64,000 nt of DNA, from positions 435,004 through 499,003 of the forward strand of contig NZ_FOCZ01000006.1 of NCBI RefSeq assembly GCF_900110245.1. The letters run 5' to 3'. The notes under the pieces are model-generated. The model saw only the letters and a program-made list of their open reading frames with translations, was not told the origin of the DNA and made no database searches. The position numbers were made by a program, and so were the translations under genes. The stretch's first letter is position 1. Every line of letters starts with the position of its first letter. Positions 42,436-53,900 of the stretch are shown in pieces. The stretch comes from Niastella yeongjuensis (GTDB lineage Bacteria; Bacteroidota; Bacteroidia; Chitinophagales; Chitinophagaceae).

Positions 42436-44955
42436 ATGGATACACGTAGAGAATTCCTCAAAAAATCATTGTTGTTGTCAGGAGCTGCAGGCCTGTCAAA
42501 GGTACTGCCTGCCTCTATTCAGCGAGCGCTGGCCATTGACCCTAACCTGGGCAGCACGTACCTCGATGCAGAACATATTGTGATCCTGATGCAGGAGAAC
42601 CGTTCTTTTGATCATTGTTTCGGTACACTGCAAGGTGTACGCGGCTTTAATGATCCCCGTGCGCTTATGTTGCCCGACAAAAAGCCGGTATGGCTGCAAA
42701 CCAATGAACGCGGTGAAACCTATGGTCCATTCCGCCTCGACATGAAAGACTCGAAGATCACCTGGATGGGTTCACTCCCCCACTCCCGCGCCAGCCAGGT
42801 TGATGCCAACAACAATGGCAAATACGACAAATGGCTTATTGCAAAAAGATCGGGCAACAAACAATATGCGCACATGCCCTTAACCATGGGTTACTATACA
42901 CGCGAAGACCTGCCTTTTAACTACGCCCTGGCAGATGCCTTTACAATCTGCGATCAGCATTTTTGCTCTGCCATGACCAGCACTACGCCCAATCGTTCTT
43001 TCTTTTGGAATGGCAAGATCACGCATAACGTAGACGGCCGGCCTAAAGCGCACATCCGCAATGATGACTTTAGCTATGGCAAACTACCATGGACAACTTT
43101 TCCCGAGTTGTTGGAACAAAATAACATCCCCTGGAAATTTTACCAGAACGAGATCAGTTGCGGCGGTGGATTCAAAGGGGAAGAAAGATCGTGGCTGGCC
43201 AACTTCGGTTGTAACAACCTGGAGTTCTTCGCTGCCTACAATGTAAAATTCAGCGCCCGTTATATACAGGCCCTGCAGAAACAGGCCGATACCTTGCCGG
43301 GTGAGATCAACAGCTTGCAGGAAGCTACACCTTCTTCAGAAGAAGCAGCTAAGAAGATAAAGGAGGAGGTAGCAAAAAAACAGGAGGTGCTGGACAATGC
43401 CCACGCCGAACTGGAGAAATGGAAACCTGAGAATTTTGACAAACTGAGCGACCGGGAAAAACGCCTATACAACCAGGCTTTTGTAGTGAACAATGGAGAC
43501 GCTGACTACCGCAACCTAAGCAAACTGACTTATGACGACAATGGTAAAAAGCGAGAACTGTCAGTACCCGGTGGCGACCTGCTGTACCAGTTCCGTAAAG
43601 ATGTAAATGAAGGCAAACTGCCGGCCGTATCCTGGCTGGCAGCACCCCAAAATTTTTCTGACCACCCCAGCGCCCCCTGGTATGGTGCCTGGTACGTATC
43701 GGAAATACTGGACATACTTACCAAAAATCCCGAAGTATGGAAGAAGACCATATTCATTGTCACCTACGATGAAAACGATGGTTACTTCGATCATGCACAA
43801 CCGTTTTATATTCCCGACGAAAAACGCCCTGAAACCGGCAAAGTCTCCAACGGTATTGACACTGAGGTGGAGTATGTGCGTTTGGAAAATGAACTGGCGC
43901 AAGGCGTTCCTAAAAAACAGGCCCGCGAAGCGCCGATTGGTTTAGGATTCAGGGTGCCCATGATCATTGCCTCCCCCTGGAGCCGTGGCGGCAAAGTATG
44001 TTCACAGGTATTTGACCACACCTCTACACAGCAGTTTCTTGAACTGTTTTTTAATAAAAAACTGGGCAAAAACATTCGCCAGGCGAACATCAGTGAATGG
44101 CGAAGGACCATCTGTGGCGATTTAACCGCAGCGTTCAGTCCGTACAATGGTAACCAACTGGAACCATTGCCCTTTCTGAAGCGCGACCAGGTAGTAGAAG
44201 ATATTTACAATTCAAAATTCAAACAGGAACCAAACAGTTATAAGCTACTGAACGAACAGGAGCTCGATCATCTTATACAAACGCCGGCTGCTATGGAGCA
44301 ATTGATAGCACAGGAAAAAGGCATCCGGCCTTCGAGTGCGTTGCCTTATGAGTTGTATGCAGATGCTACCCGCAGCGCCAACAAAAAGCAAGTAAGTATT
44401 AAAATGACCGCCGGCGACAAATTATTCGGCAAACAGGCTGCCGGTTCCCCATTCACGGTATACGCACCAGGTGAATACAAAGAAAAAGGCACCTCAGCCA
44501 TTTGCCGCAACTGGGGCTTTGCCGTAAAAGCCGGTGACAGTCTGACTTATACGTGGCCACTGCATGCTTTTGATAACAATGAATACCACTTGCGGCTCTA
44601 TGGACCCAATGGCTTTTATCGTGAGTTTAAAGGCAACGCCAAAGACCCTGAGCCGGAAGTGAGCATAGCCTATAATGCAGAGGGCAATGTGGTTTTATAT
44701 CTGGCAAACACCGATACACACCAATCGATTCAGGTAACTATCAAAGACAATGCTTATAAACAGCAAGACATCGTACAGCAGATCGAAAAAGGCGGTAAGG
44801 CGGCTGTAACCCTTTCATTAAAAGACAGCTATGGCTGGTACGATTTCAGTGTACAGGTAAATGGCGCCAACACATTTGAAAAACGGTATGCCGGCCGGGT
44901 GGAAACCGGAAAAGAAAGTTTTAGCGATCCCTTGATGGGAAAGGTAATCAAATGA
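42436..44955 (+). CDS. Tat-exported phosphocholine-specific phospholipase C
   Basis: A 839-residue protein when started at the ATG at 42436 (the open frame also contains a TTG two codons earlier). A Tat signal, MDTRREFLKKSLLLSGAAGL, precedes the phosphoesterase domain. Its hallmarks are EHIVILMQENRSFDHCFGTLQGVRGF (about 45-70), TSTTPNRSFFWNG (about 180), PWKFYQNE, VTYDENDGYFDH (about 445) and PMIIASPWSRGGKVCSQVFDHTS. An insertion of roughly 75 residues (about 275-350) is rich in E, K and A and looks like a coiled coil. Two DUF756 beta domains follow near the C-terminus (about 640-835). It cleaves phosphatidylcholine or sphingomyelin-type lipids outside the cytoplasm. The sensor kinase starts 32 bp downstream. 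Confidence 0.93.
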   Translation: MDTRREFLKKSLLLSGAAGLSKVLPASIQRALAIDPNLGSTYLDAEHIVILMQENRSFDHCFGTLQGVRGFNDPRALMLPDKKPVWLQTNERGETYGPFRLDMKDSKITWMGSLPHSRASQVDANNNGKYDKWLIAKRSGNKQYAHMPLTMGYYTREDLPFNYALADAFTICDQHFCSAMTSTTPNRSFFWNGKITHNVDGRPKAHIRNDDFSYGKLPWTTFPELLEQNNIPWKFYQNEISCGGGFKGEERSWLANFGCNNLEFFAAYNVKFSARYIQALQKQADTLPGEINSLQEATPSSEEAAKKIKEEVAKKQEVLDNAHAELEKWKPENFDKLSDREKRLYNQAFVVNNGDADYRNLSKLTYDDNGKKRELSVPGGDLLYQFRKDVNEGKLPAVSWLAAPQNFSDHPSAPWYGAWYVSEILDILTKNPEVWKKTIFIVTYDENDGYFDHAQPFYIPDEKRPETGKVSNGIDTEVEYVRLENELAQGVPKKQAREAPIGLGFRVPMIIASPWSRGGKVCSQVFDHTSTQQFLELFFNKKLGKNIRQANISEWRRTICGDLTAAFSPYNGNQLEPLPFLKRDQVVEDIYNSKFKQEPNSYKLLNEQELDHLIQTPAAMEQLIAQEKGIRPSSALPYELYADATRSANKKQVSIKMTAGDKLFGKQAAGSPFTVYAPGEYKEKGTSAICRNWGFAVKAGDSLTYTWPLHAFDNNEYHLRLYGPNGFYREFKGNAKDPEPEVSIAYNAEGNVVLYLANTDTHQSIQVTIKDNAYKQQDIVQQIEKGGKAAVTLSLKDSYGWYDFSVQVNGANTFEKRYAGRVETGKESFSDPLMGKVIK

Positions 44956-44987
44956 TTGTAGTATCTTTATAGATACACATTAATCAT

Positions 44988-47438
44988 ATGACTATAGCTG
45001 CAGACAAATACGGCACCCTCTTCAATAAAATGGAGCAGGGTTTCTGTATTGTAGAAGTGATATTTGATGACGCCGGTCAGGCAGTTGACTACCGATTCCT
45101 GGAAACCAATCCGGTATTTGAAAAACAAACGGGTTTACAAAATGCCAAAGGCAAAACGATCAAAGAACTGCAACCTGCGCATGAAGCGCATTGGTTCCGG
45201 ATTTATGGGGATGTGGTAAAAACCGGTGAATCAATTCACTTTGAAAATGAAGCCGCCTATTTGGCCGGCGGCGTGTGGTACGAAGTATTTGCCTTTCCCT
45301 TCGACAAGCCGGAAAAAAAACAGGTAGCTATATTTTTTAATGATATCACTGAACGGAAAAAAACGGAGCGCAATCAGACCTTTCTCTCAGAAATCTCGAA
45401 AGACCTGGTTGAACTGGACACCATTTCCGCTACCATGGAACGGATGGGTGAAAAGATCGCCAAACATTTCAGGGTGCCCTGGGCCAGCTTTGCAGAATTC
45501 ACCGATGATCTGGAGACCGGCATAGTTCCTTTTGACTGGCATGACGCGAATGTGCCTTCATTAAAAGGAAGCTACCGGATGGATCAGCTATGGACTCCTG
45601 AGCAAATGGCAAAAAACAACACGGAATTGATGGTAACAACCGATACCCAAAACGATCCGCGGCTATTTGCCCAAACTTATGCCGCGCTTGGGATCGGCTC
45701 ATTTATCTCGATACCATTGGCCGAGCATGACAAATTCAGGTTTATGCTTTCTATTTTAGATGCTAAACCACGGCTGTGGCACGAGGACGAAATAGAGTTG
45801 ATGCGCGAGCTTACCGTTCGCATCTGGACCCGGCTCGAAAAAGCAAGGGCAGAGGAAGCGATGCGCAAAAGCGAAGACAAATATCGCAGTTTGTTCAACA
45901 CTATGGATGAAGGATTTTCTGTGCTCGAGATCATTTATAACGATGCCGGGGAAGCCATGGATTTCCTTTTTATTGAAGTGAACAAGGAATTTGAGCGACA
46001 GACGGGGCTTCAGGACCCAACCGGAAAACTCGGCTCCGAGGTAGTACCACATACAGAGCCCTACTGGTTAAATATTTATGATACAGTAGTGCGCACGGGC
46101 GAACAGACGCGTTTCGAAAATTACCATGAGGATTCCCGCCGGTGGTATGAAAGCTATGCATCGCGCGTAGGAGGTCCCGGTTCGCGACAGGTAGCCATCG
46201 TTTTCAGGGATATTACCGACCGCAAAAAGGCAGAAGAACGACAAACGTTCCTGTTAAAATTGACCGATGCACTCAGGCCGCTTGCCGACCCGGAAGAAAT
46301 ACAATCCGTTGCTGCCGATCTGCTGGGTGCTCATTTGAAAGTGAATCAATCTCTTTATGCCGAAACCATTGGCGATTATGTAAACATCAGCCACAGCTAT
46401 GCCATTGGAGTTCCACCCATGATCGGAAAGTTCCGTCATCAGGATTATGGAATAAGACTGATACAGGGATATCGTGCGGGCGAAATGCAGGTTTGCTACA
46501 ATACGCGAACAGACCCAACGATCTCAGAAGCTGAGCGGCAGGTGCTTTCATCGGCATACATAAGTGCTTACGTAGCGGTGCCCCTGATAAAAAGCGGGGA
46601 ATGGTTGGGCACGCTGGCCGTGCTTAGTATTGTTCCGAGGGACTGGAAGCAAAACGAGATCGACCTGGTTAAGGAAACCGCGGAGCGCACCTGGATTGCC
46701 ATAGAAAGAGCAAAATCGGAAGATGCCCTGCGTAAAAGCGAACAACAGTTAAAACAATTGCTGCAATTAAGAGAAGACTTTATTGGCATTGCCAGCCAGG
46801 AATTGCAAACACCGGTTACTACAATGAAAGTGTTTGCAGAAGTAGCCCAGGAAAAACTGGAGGAACATGGTTCAAAGGAAGAAGGCGAACTCATGCGACG
46901 GCTGAACAGGCAAATTGACCGGCTCACCCGGGTAATCAATGACCTGCTGGATGCCTCTAATATCGCCGAAGGGAAATTAAGGATCTACTTAGAGCCAACC
47001 GATATGAATGAAGTGATACAGGAACAAGTAGAGGAGATCAAAAAAATTGCTGCACATCAATTCAACCTCCAGCTAAACGAACTGCCCATCATCGATACCG
47101 ACAAAGAACGCATGGGCCAGGTGATCATCAACCTGCTTGCCAATGCCGTAAAATATTCATCAGAAGATACAACGGTGACCATTACCACCGAACCGGTTAC
47201 CAATGGTATACAGGTAACCGTTCGGGACGAGGGTTGTGGTATTACCCGGGAAGAACAACCCAAGATCTTTGATCGTTTTTACCGCATAACAGATAAGAAC
47301 AAGACCCCATCGCCCGGCATGGGCCTGGGTCTGTACATCTCTTCGCAGATCATTCAGCGGCATGGTGGTACGCTTACTGTTGAAAGTGAGCCAGGCAAAG
47401 GATCGGTATTTGTGGTGACGTTGCCGGTGGAAGAATGA
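44988..47438 (+). CDS. Multi-PAS/GAF hybrid sensor with HATPase; phosphoacceptor His replaced by Gln
   Basis: A 816-residue soluble sensor. Domains in order are PAS (about 8-125), GAF (about 130-280), PAS (about 290-410), GAF (about 415-590), HisKA (about 593-660) and HATPase (about 700-815). The N-box (NLLANAVKYSS), G1 (DEGCGITREEQPKIFDRFYR) and G2 (GMGLGLYIS) are intact. The H-box reads DFIGIASQELQTPVT: codon CAG at 46797-46799 gives Gln604 where the autophosphorylated His is expected. It may act as an ATP-binding scaffold, regulate another kinase, or be inactive. No response regulator is adjacent. It lies 32 bp after the phospholipase gene and is probably co-transcribed. Confidence 0.9.
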   Translation: MTIAADKYGTLFNKMEQGFCIVEVIFDDAGQAVDYRFLETNPVFEKQTGLQNAKGKTIKELQPAHEAHWFRIYGDVVKTGESIHFENEAAYLAGGVWYEVFAFPFDKPEKKQVAIFFNDITERKKTERNQTFLSEISKDLVELDTISATMERMGEKIAKHFRVPWASFAEFTDDLETGIVPFDWHDANVPSLKGSYRMDQLWTPEQMAKNNTELMVTTDTQNDPRLFAQTYAALGIGSFISIPLAEHDKFRFMLSILDAKPRLWHEDEIELMRELTVRIWTRLEKARAEEAMRKSEDKYRSLFNTMDEGFSVLEIIYNDAGEAMDFLFIEVNKEFERQTGLQDPTGKLGSEVVPHTEPYWLNIYDTVVRTGEQTRFENYHEDSRRWYESYASRVGGPGSRQVAIVFRDITDRKKAEERQTFLLKLTDALRPLADPEEIQSVAADLLGAHLKVNQSLYAETIGDYVNISHSYAIGVPPMIGKFRHQDYGIRLIQGYRAGEMQVCYNTRTDPTISEAERQVLSSAYISAYVAVPLIKSGEWLGTLAVLSIVPRDWKQNEIDLVKETAERTWIAIERAKSEDALRKSEQQLKQLLQLREDFIGIASQELQTPVTTMKVFAEVAQEKLEEHGSKEEGELMRRLNRQIDRLTRVINDLLDASNIAEGKLRIYLEPTDMNEVIQEQVEEIKKIAAHQFNLQLNELPIIDTDKERMGQVIINLLANAVKYSSEDTTVTITTEPVTNGIQVTVRDEGCGITREEQPKIFDRFYRITDKNKTPSPGMGLGLYISSQIIQRHGGTLTVESEPGKGSVFVVTLPVEE

Positions 47439-47440
47439 TA

Positions 47441-47467
47441 TAAAAAAAGGAGGTCGTATTGACCTCC
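47441..47467 (-). terminator. Terminator closing the RHS operon
   Basis: GGAGGTC and GACCTCC form a 7-bp stem with loop GTATT. On the minus strand it is followed by TTTTTTTATATC. It lies 64 bp beyond the stop of the last gene of the RHS operon; the plus strand has no T-tract. Confidence 0.88.
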
Positions 47468-47530
47468 TCAATTGGTTATATGTAAAAAAGTCTGGTGGCG
47501 TGCGTTAATAGTGGCTGTCTTGTTATTGTA

Positions 47531-47920
47531 TTAGTCATTCAATTTTTTATAATACACATCTCTATCCTCATCTATTATTATCCTATTACCCTCTAATGGC
47601 AAGCTGCTTGAAATTACTGCTATCTTCATCGCCTCTTTAGAAAATGAATAATCTTTAGTATCAAAGTCGAGATTCAAATAAAAGTCTGATAATTCAATTC
47701 TGCCATGTTTGCCTACGAACCACTTATTCTCATTAGTCATAAGATAGTGCCCGGAAGAGTCATACAAAACTTGTTTGTATTTCTTATTCCCATACAAAAA
47801 CAGCGTATCCTTAGTGTTTACTGCTGGTATCTTTATATAAACGCCAGCCAGTTCACTTTCATTTTGTTGACAACTCAAAAAGCAAGCGCTAACCAATAAT
47901 GATATAAAAGCTCTTCTCAT
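47531..47920 (-). CDS. Small lipoprotein directly downstream of the RHS gene (candidate immunity or companion)
   Basis: A 129-residue lipoprotein when started at the ATG at 47920, two bases after the RHS stop codon. This gives MRRAFISLLVSACFLSCQQNE with a lipobox cysteine in FLSC; the frame also opens ten codons earlier inside the RHS gene. The mature part has beta-hairpin-like segments (GVYIKIPAVNTKDTLFLY, YKQVLYDSSGHYLMTNENKW, IIIDEDRDVYYKK). It is AT-rich like the RHS tip. The position, membrane anchoring and shared composition fit an immunity protein or periplasmic partner of the RHS C-terminus, but this is inference. I know no function for this family. Confidence 0.8.
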   Translation of the reverse strand: MRRAFISLLVSACFLSCQQNESELAGVYIKIPAVNTKDTLFLYGNKKYKQVLYDSSGHYLMTNENKWFVGKHGRIELSDFYLNLDFDTKDYSFSKEAMKIAVISSSLPLEGNRIIIDEDRDVYYKKLND

Positions 47921-47922
47921 AT

Positions 47923-50900
47923 TTATTCTCCAAAATTTTTCTCTACCCAAATATAAGTTTGATTAGTAGTAGCCATCTCAGATGGCATTGCATACTCCCT
48001 GGTAGTATTCTTTATCCACGGTAAATGGTAGAAAAAAGACTCCTTTGTCTTTTGATCTGTAATCATAACCAACCTTCGGCCATCACCTAATTCATAGAAA
48101 CTTGCCCCTCCAGACCCTAACATTTGCATAGTCATATTAGTACCAGACAATATTAATCCTGTTAAACCAAATTTAATAGGTATATATTTTTTAACCTCAT
48201 CCTTGCCTTTCTCTAAAATATATTGAAGTCTCGCTCCGTCAAATAAATTACTCTTCATTATCTCTTTTATCATAACATTATCTTTGCCATACATCAGGCT
48301 ATTTACAGGCCCGGCACCATAAAACCAGTTATCAAAAATAGTTTGCCAATTCGCAATATTTTTATCTCTTAGCGTATAACCTCTAATATATCTTGAATCA
48401 GATATCCAATTCCTATAACCATTCTTGGTATTTACAATTTCCGTCCGGCCCTTTTCCTTTCCATCTAAATGATGGATAAAATCAACGCCATCTTCATCAC
48501 CTAAATCTGAGACCTTCCTTTTTATTTCATTTCCATCTTTATCATGCTCCAATTCATATTCACCATCTAATGCACCATTAGGGTCAACTCTTAATACTGG
48601 ACTATTCTGAACAAAGTTGTATGGCGATAACCATTCCCTTTTTTGAAAAACCGGATCCACACTCAAAAATCTTCCTAACCTCGTATCATACACCCGCATT
48701 CCATAGTCCTGCTGATTTCCCTCTCCTTTGACCTCATTATCATTCTCCTTACCATTAAATCCATATCGATATCCACCGGCATTCCAATTTCTTCCAGGCT
48801 GCAACATCCCAAACGGATAGTAATCCTGAGCAGAAACTAAATCCGCTTCATAATGATCGATTAAAGTACTGGCCCCGGTTTGAGAAACTGATATCCTTTT
48901 ATCCGTTACAGTCGCCAGTACATTGCCCAAATGATTATTCAATTCAAAGATCTTTTCTCCACGTGTAAAGGTACGTTGTATTCCATTAGCAATACCGCAA
49001 GATAACACAACTGTAGCATCCTGGACCGTATGAGTTGTCACCATGCCCAACCGGCTGCTGCCATACAAATGCAATTCACTTTGGGTCAGGGCGCCACTGG
49101 TCGTTTTTGAATACACACTAAGCACATTTCCACTACCATCCCGTACATAAGCTGTAGCGCCCGATGGTGTTTCTTTTAAAATCCGGTTGTCTAAAGCATC
49201 GTATACATACTTCGTCATAACACCATTCCTGTTAATGCTGGCGATCTTGCCGGTAACAGTCCAGGTAATGTCAAGACCCTCGGATTCATCTCTTGTCAAA
49301 TTGCCAATTTCATCATACTTATAGTTATCATCTATCTGGTTCTGCTTAATGTCGTTGTATTTACTATAATCCGTTGGAGAGGCATCCAGCGCCCGGTCTT
49401 CTACTTTGTGTAATTTGTTGGTCTCAGGCGTATAATGATAATACAATTCATCCATCGCCAGCCTTGTGGCGTCCCCATTACGCAGATAAGAAAGGATATT
49501 TCCATTGGGGTCATAACTTACCCTTTCTTTATAATCATCCAATGGACTGCCAGGAGTAAATGTACCTGCTGCTATATCCAATCCATTATACGTATCCATT
49601 GCCACCAGGCGGTTCAACTGGTCATGGTGGTAGTTGTATACTTTGCTGGCGCCCAGTTTGGGAATATTCACCGCCATGGCAGCGATATTTCCATTATACA
49701 ATGATACGGCGCTGCTGCCCAGTTGCCCTAATACAGAAGTGGTTGGCTGCGCATATCCAATAGGATTATAATCGTTATTAAAATAATGCAAACTAAATCC
49801 ATATGCATCCTGCGCCACAGGAAAGGCTTCCCCTGTATTGGTTCCATTGGCCAGTGTACCGCCAAAAGCCGGGTTCACTCCTTTCAGCCAGCCATTAATG
49901 GTATAGGCGTAATCCTGTTTCTGCACCATCAACTGACCAAGCGTGGTACTTGCCAGCGCTCCATGTTTATAATAGTCATAGTGCGCTTCTTTCTCATGGA
50001 AATAATTCAACATCACCTCATCCCTGCCGCTGTACACATCGGTAATCCGGTTTTCGCCATCGTATTCATACCGGAAATAGTAGGCATCGTACTCACCAGG
50101 TTGGTAACTTATCTTATTCACATTTCCGGAAATAAGATCATAATCGTAAGCGATCTTTTTGATCCGGTTGCCGTTCTGGTTCATAAAGTTCGGAGTTGTA
50201 GGATTGCCAAAATCCTGCACCATCGCATCTACATTTCCATGCACATCATACGTATAATAAGTAGAGGAAGCTGCAAAATCATCCGTGATGTTATTCCATA
50301 ACTGCGTATAGGAAACCCGGTTCCGCAGATTGAACTGATCAAAATGATATCCGTCAATTAACCCAATTTCTTTATCATAAATGGTTGCTACTACATGATT
50401 TTGGGTATTGTATGCACTGTTATACCAGGTATCCAGCGTCCCTTTATCTTTCGAAGTAGCATCGCTCATTGGAGTGGAGCCTGTTAACTGTGATGTGAGC
50501 ACAACACGCCCCTGCTCATCGTACTTTGTATAACCATACACATTACCGGGAGTAACAGCCTGTTTTGCGTTCTGGCTTACGACCGCTCTTCCCACCAGAT
50601 CGTACCAGAATTTGTTAATACCCGCATCCGGTGTTTTTTGTTCAGCCACCTTGTCGAGGCTGTTGTAGTGGTACCTGGTCTCCAGGGTATGGTCTGGTGT
50701 TGTTATGGTGTACGGCAGCCCATTCTTCATTTTCTCCCGCTCGGCAACCACCGCATCCAGGAAGCTTTTGGTGTAATTGGGCTGTACGCCTTTGGGTGGA
50801 ACCGTTTTTACCAGGTTACCCGCCCGGTCATAATAATAAAGGGTGTAATGGTACTCTTTCGGCTGATAATTGACAGTAAAGGTCTCTACAGCCGCCAGAC

Positions 50901-53900
50901 ATTTTGCCTGGTAGGCAGCCGTAAAATCATCCATTACCTGCCGCTGCAGGTACTCATATTGTATAGACGCCTTCAATTTAGCACCGCTGGTAACTCCATC
51001 ACATGGCGCCGGCGGATTGCCGGCCGTAGCATCATTTAACGGTTTATCATCCCGGCAGATCGACAGGTCGCTTTGAGTTGCTACACCGCCGAGGCCGCCA
51101 ATGGGGCAACCGTTCACATTGAATTTATCAGCATAATACATCCAGTTAAACTGCAGCCCTGTTTTATAGTTCACATATTTCGCAAACAGGTCATTCCATA
51201 CAATCATATTATCGGGCACAGTACCTGTGAAAACAGGGGTTTGACCGAAGAGGGTATTGAATGAAGTTTGCAGATCAACGAATGCCGTACAGTTAAAACA
51301 TTTTGCGATGTTCTTATCGAACCCGCATACCAGGAAAGCCGGCAGGGGTTGTGGCGATACCAATGGTATGGAAGTAATGGTTTGGCAGCCCTGACCTGGG
51401 TTAGAAGCCGCCGTACGGCAAGACTCACATCCGCCCGGATCCGTATTGGGCGGACAAATCTGGTACGACTGGCCGCATTTTTTCAACCCGGCATACAGTT
51501 CGGGCGTAATGATCTCATGATATGTAGCCGACACATACTGATTAATGTCATTCAGCGTAAAGGTCGGAAGCCCGGCCAGTGTCATTTCCTGCAATACCTT
51601 ATTCCACTGGGTACAGGTACAGGGTTCTACGGAGCCGGCAGTTGGTTTGGCCACTACCGGGTTCATGCCATAAGGTTTCGGAAATTCAATGCCATAGGGA
51701 TGGCAAAGTTCACTAACATCAATACCCTTATCATGAAACACCCCTAGGATCACCTGCTCAAAACTCGTATAGGTATTACCACTATAGGCAGGGGCCACTG
51801 AAGCAGCGCCCATTGGGTTGGCCGCATCGGTACCGTTGCGGCACACTTCCTGCATTCGGCTGATAATGGTATTAAGTATGTCTGCTTTATCGGACCTTGC
51901 GTCAAGCTGCGGACAATTGAGCAACGCCGCCTTCCAGGCATCGATATAACTATCGCAGGGATGTCCATACGAAGCTGCCGTTCCTGCAAAGTCGATATTG
52001 GGGAAATTTCCCTGGGCATCAGGGATCACCCCCGTCCACTCGTTGCTGCCGGGGCTGGCTGCATTTCCATTGCCCTGCGCAGCTTCGGCCAGATTTTTAG
52101 GGAAATTAAGTCTGTACCCATCGGTAAGCAGCGAGGTATTTTCATCGCCCCTGCCCCCTGCATTAATAAAGTCGTTTACCATTTCGTTGCGCACCTGTGT
52201 ATACAGCCCTTTGTACACCGTCCACGCCTGTGACTGCATGTCAGCGGTCAAAGTAATGTTAGCACTACCGTTCCATATCGCACTGCCTGTATTCGTAAAC
52301 CCAACGGGCATACTACCATAACAGGCGTTCCTTGAGCCATTATCCATAATAGTATTACAACCCAATGCATTGCCATAGGCCATTTGCCACATCCGGTAAC
52401 CGTTTGTTCCTCCATACATATAATTGGCGACGGCATTTGCATTTCCTCCATTGTTAAAGAACGGATCATCGGGAATGGGGTCATGCGGAGTTGTATTTGC
52501 CTGCAGATTATCAATAAATTTATATTCGTCGCGCAGATTGTTCTCTGCGAATATCAGCTTACTATATTCCGGATGGTATTTCAACAAAGCGTTCCCCCAT
52601 GAACTTTTGAATTCCTGGCCGAACTCCTCCTGCGTCATTCCCTGTAAAACATTGGCGGGAACCGATGCATCGACATTACCATACTCATTGAAATAATTAT
52701 TACTCGCCGGCGATTCATTTTGTGGATACCTGTAATACGGCTGCGCAGAAGATCCACCACCGGTCGATAAAATATTGTGCTTATTGTATGTATTGTTGCC
52801 CGATCTATCCGGATCGCCATATTGCCCGGTGAAAGGCACCATATCGGCCAGCATTTGCTGCCTGATATTTGCTAGCGTATTGGATACTTCGGGATCAAGG
52901 GAGGAACAAAATGCAACTGCCGCATCATATTGGATCCTGATATCGTTTACCTGTTCGGGCGTAAGACTTCCAACTGCAACATTAATGGAAGTTGCATAAT
53001 TATTTTCATAGGTGTTAAAGTCGCCTATCGTTGTCATACACTTGCTGCTGGTGAGCGTTTCAGCATTTTCGCAACCGGAACTACTTATATCCGCATCCTT
53101 AATGGTGGATACTAACTGCACCAATGTACTGCACACCCCTACCCCGTCTGCACCGTATTGGGTGATCAGCTCCTGCAACCAGGCCTGATTGATCGTTAAT
53201 GTTTTTCGAACATTCCACGACCCTACGCCCAGGGTATAGGTATCGTTCCAATCGATATCGGTGACCGCTGTATAACTTTTCCCATAGGAAGGGCGTTCGC
53301 CGGTTTCATCCACCACAGCGATCTGCCAGTCGAATTTGCAATCGTATGTAACGGTACCATTATTACAGGAAGGCAGCGTTATCGTTTGCTTATTGAGCTT
53401 ATACACAAATTTGTAATCGGTACTATAGGGCACCAGCATGCTGTTCACCGATTCAATACTGGTTCCCTTCACCACATTGGTTTCTTTCGTCAACAGGTTC
53501 CGGGTATTGTCTTCATACGGGGAATTAACATTGCTGGGTAAGGCCTGCTGGGTTGATTCCCCTGCCAGTGCGGTGGCAATGGTGCGCCCCTGCATATCCA
53601 AATAACTTACACTCATCTGGCCATTGGCATCCTGCACCATATTCTTGAAGTAATGGGTCTTGTCACCCACTTCTGTTCCAAACAAAGCATCCAGTTCATC
53701 CTGCTCAGGCGTACCATAAAAATATAAGGTTTCATGCCCACCGCCCATTTTATGCGCATCGCCGGGCGCACTTTGCCGCATCAACCGGCCTGTTCCATCA
53801 GGCTGATAACGGGTAACAGAATACGGGTAGCCATTGGCAGCCGGAATGTTTTGATCGACTCCGGTCAGGTGATCCGGGTTCTGATCACTGTAATACCTGG

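Noticed and set aside
44961-44976. GTATCT-TTAT-AGATAC hairpin between phospholipase and kinase genes
   Set aside because: It is only 6 bp, AT-rich and lacks a T-tract. It is probably not a terminator, and the genes are likely co-transcribed.
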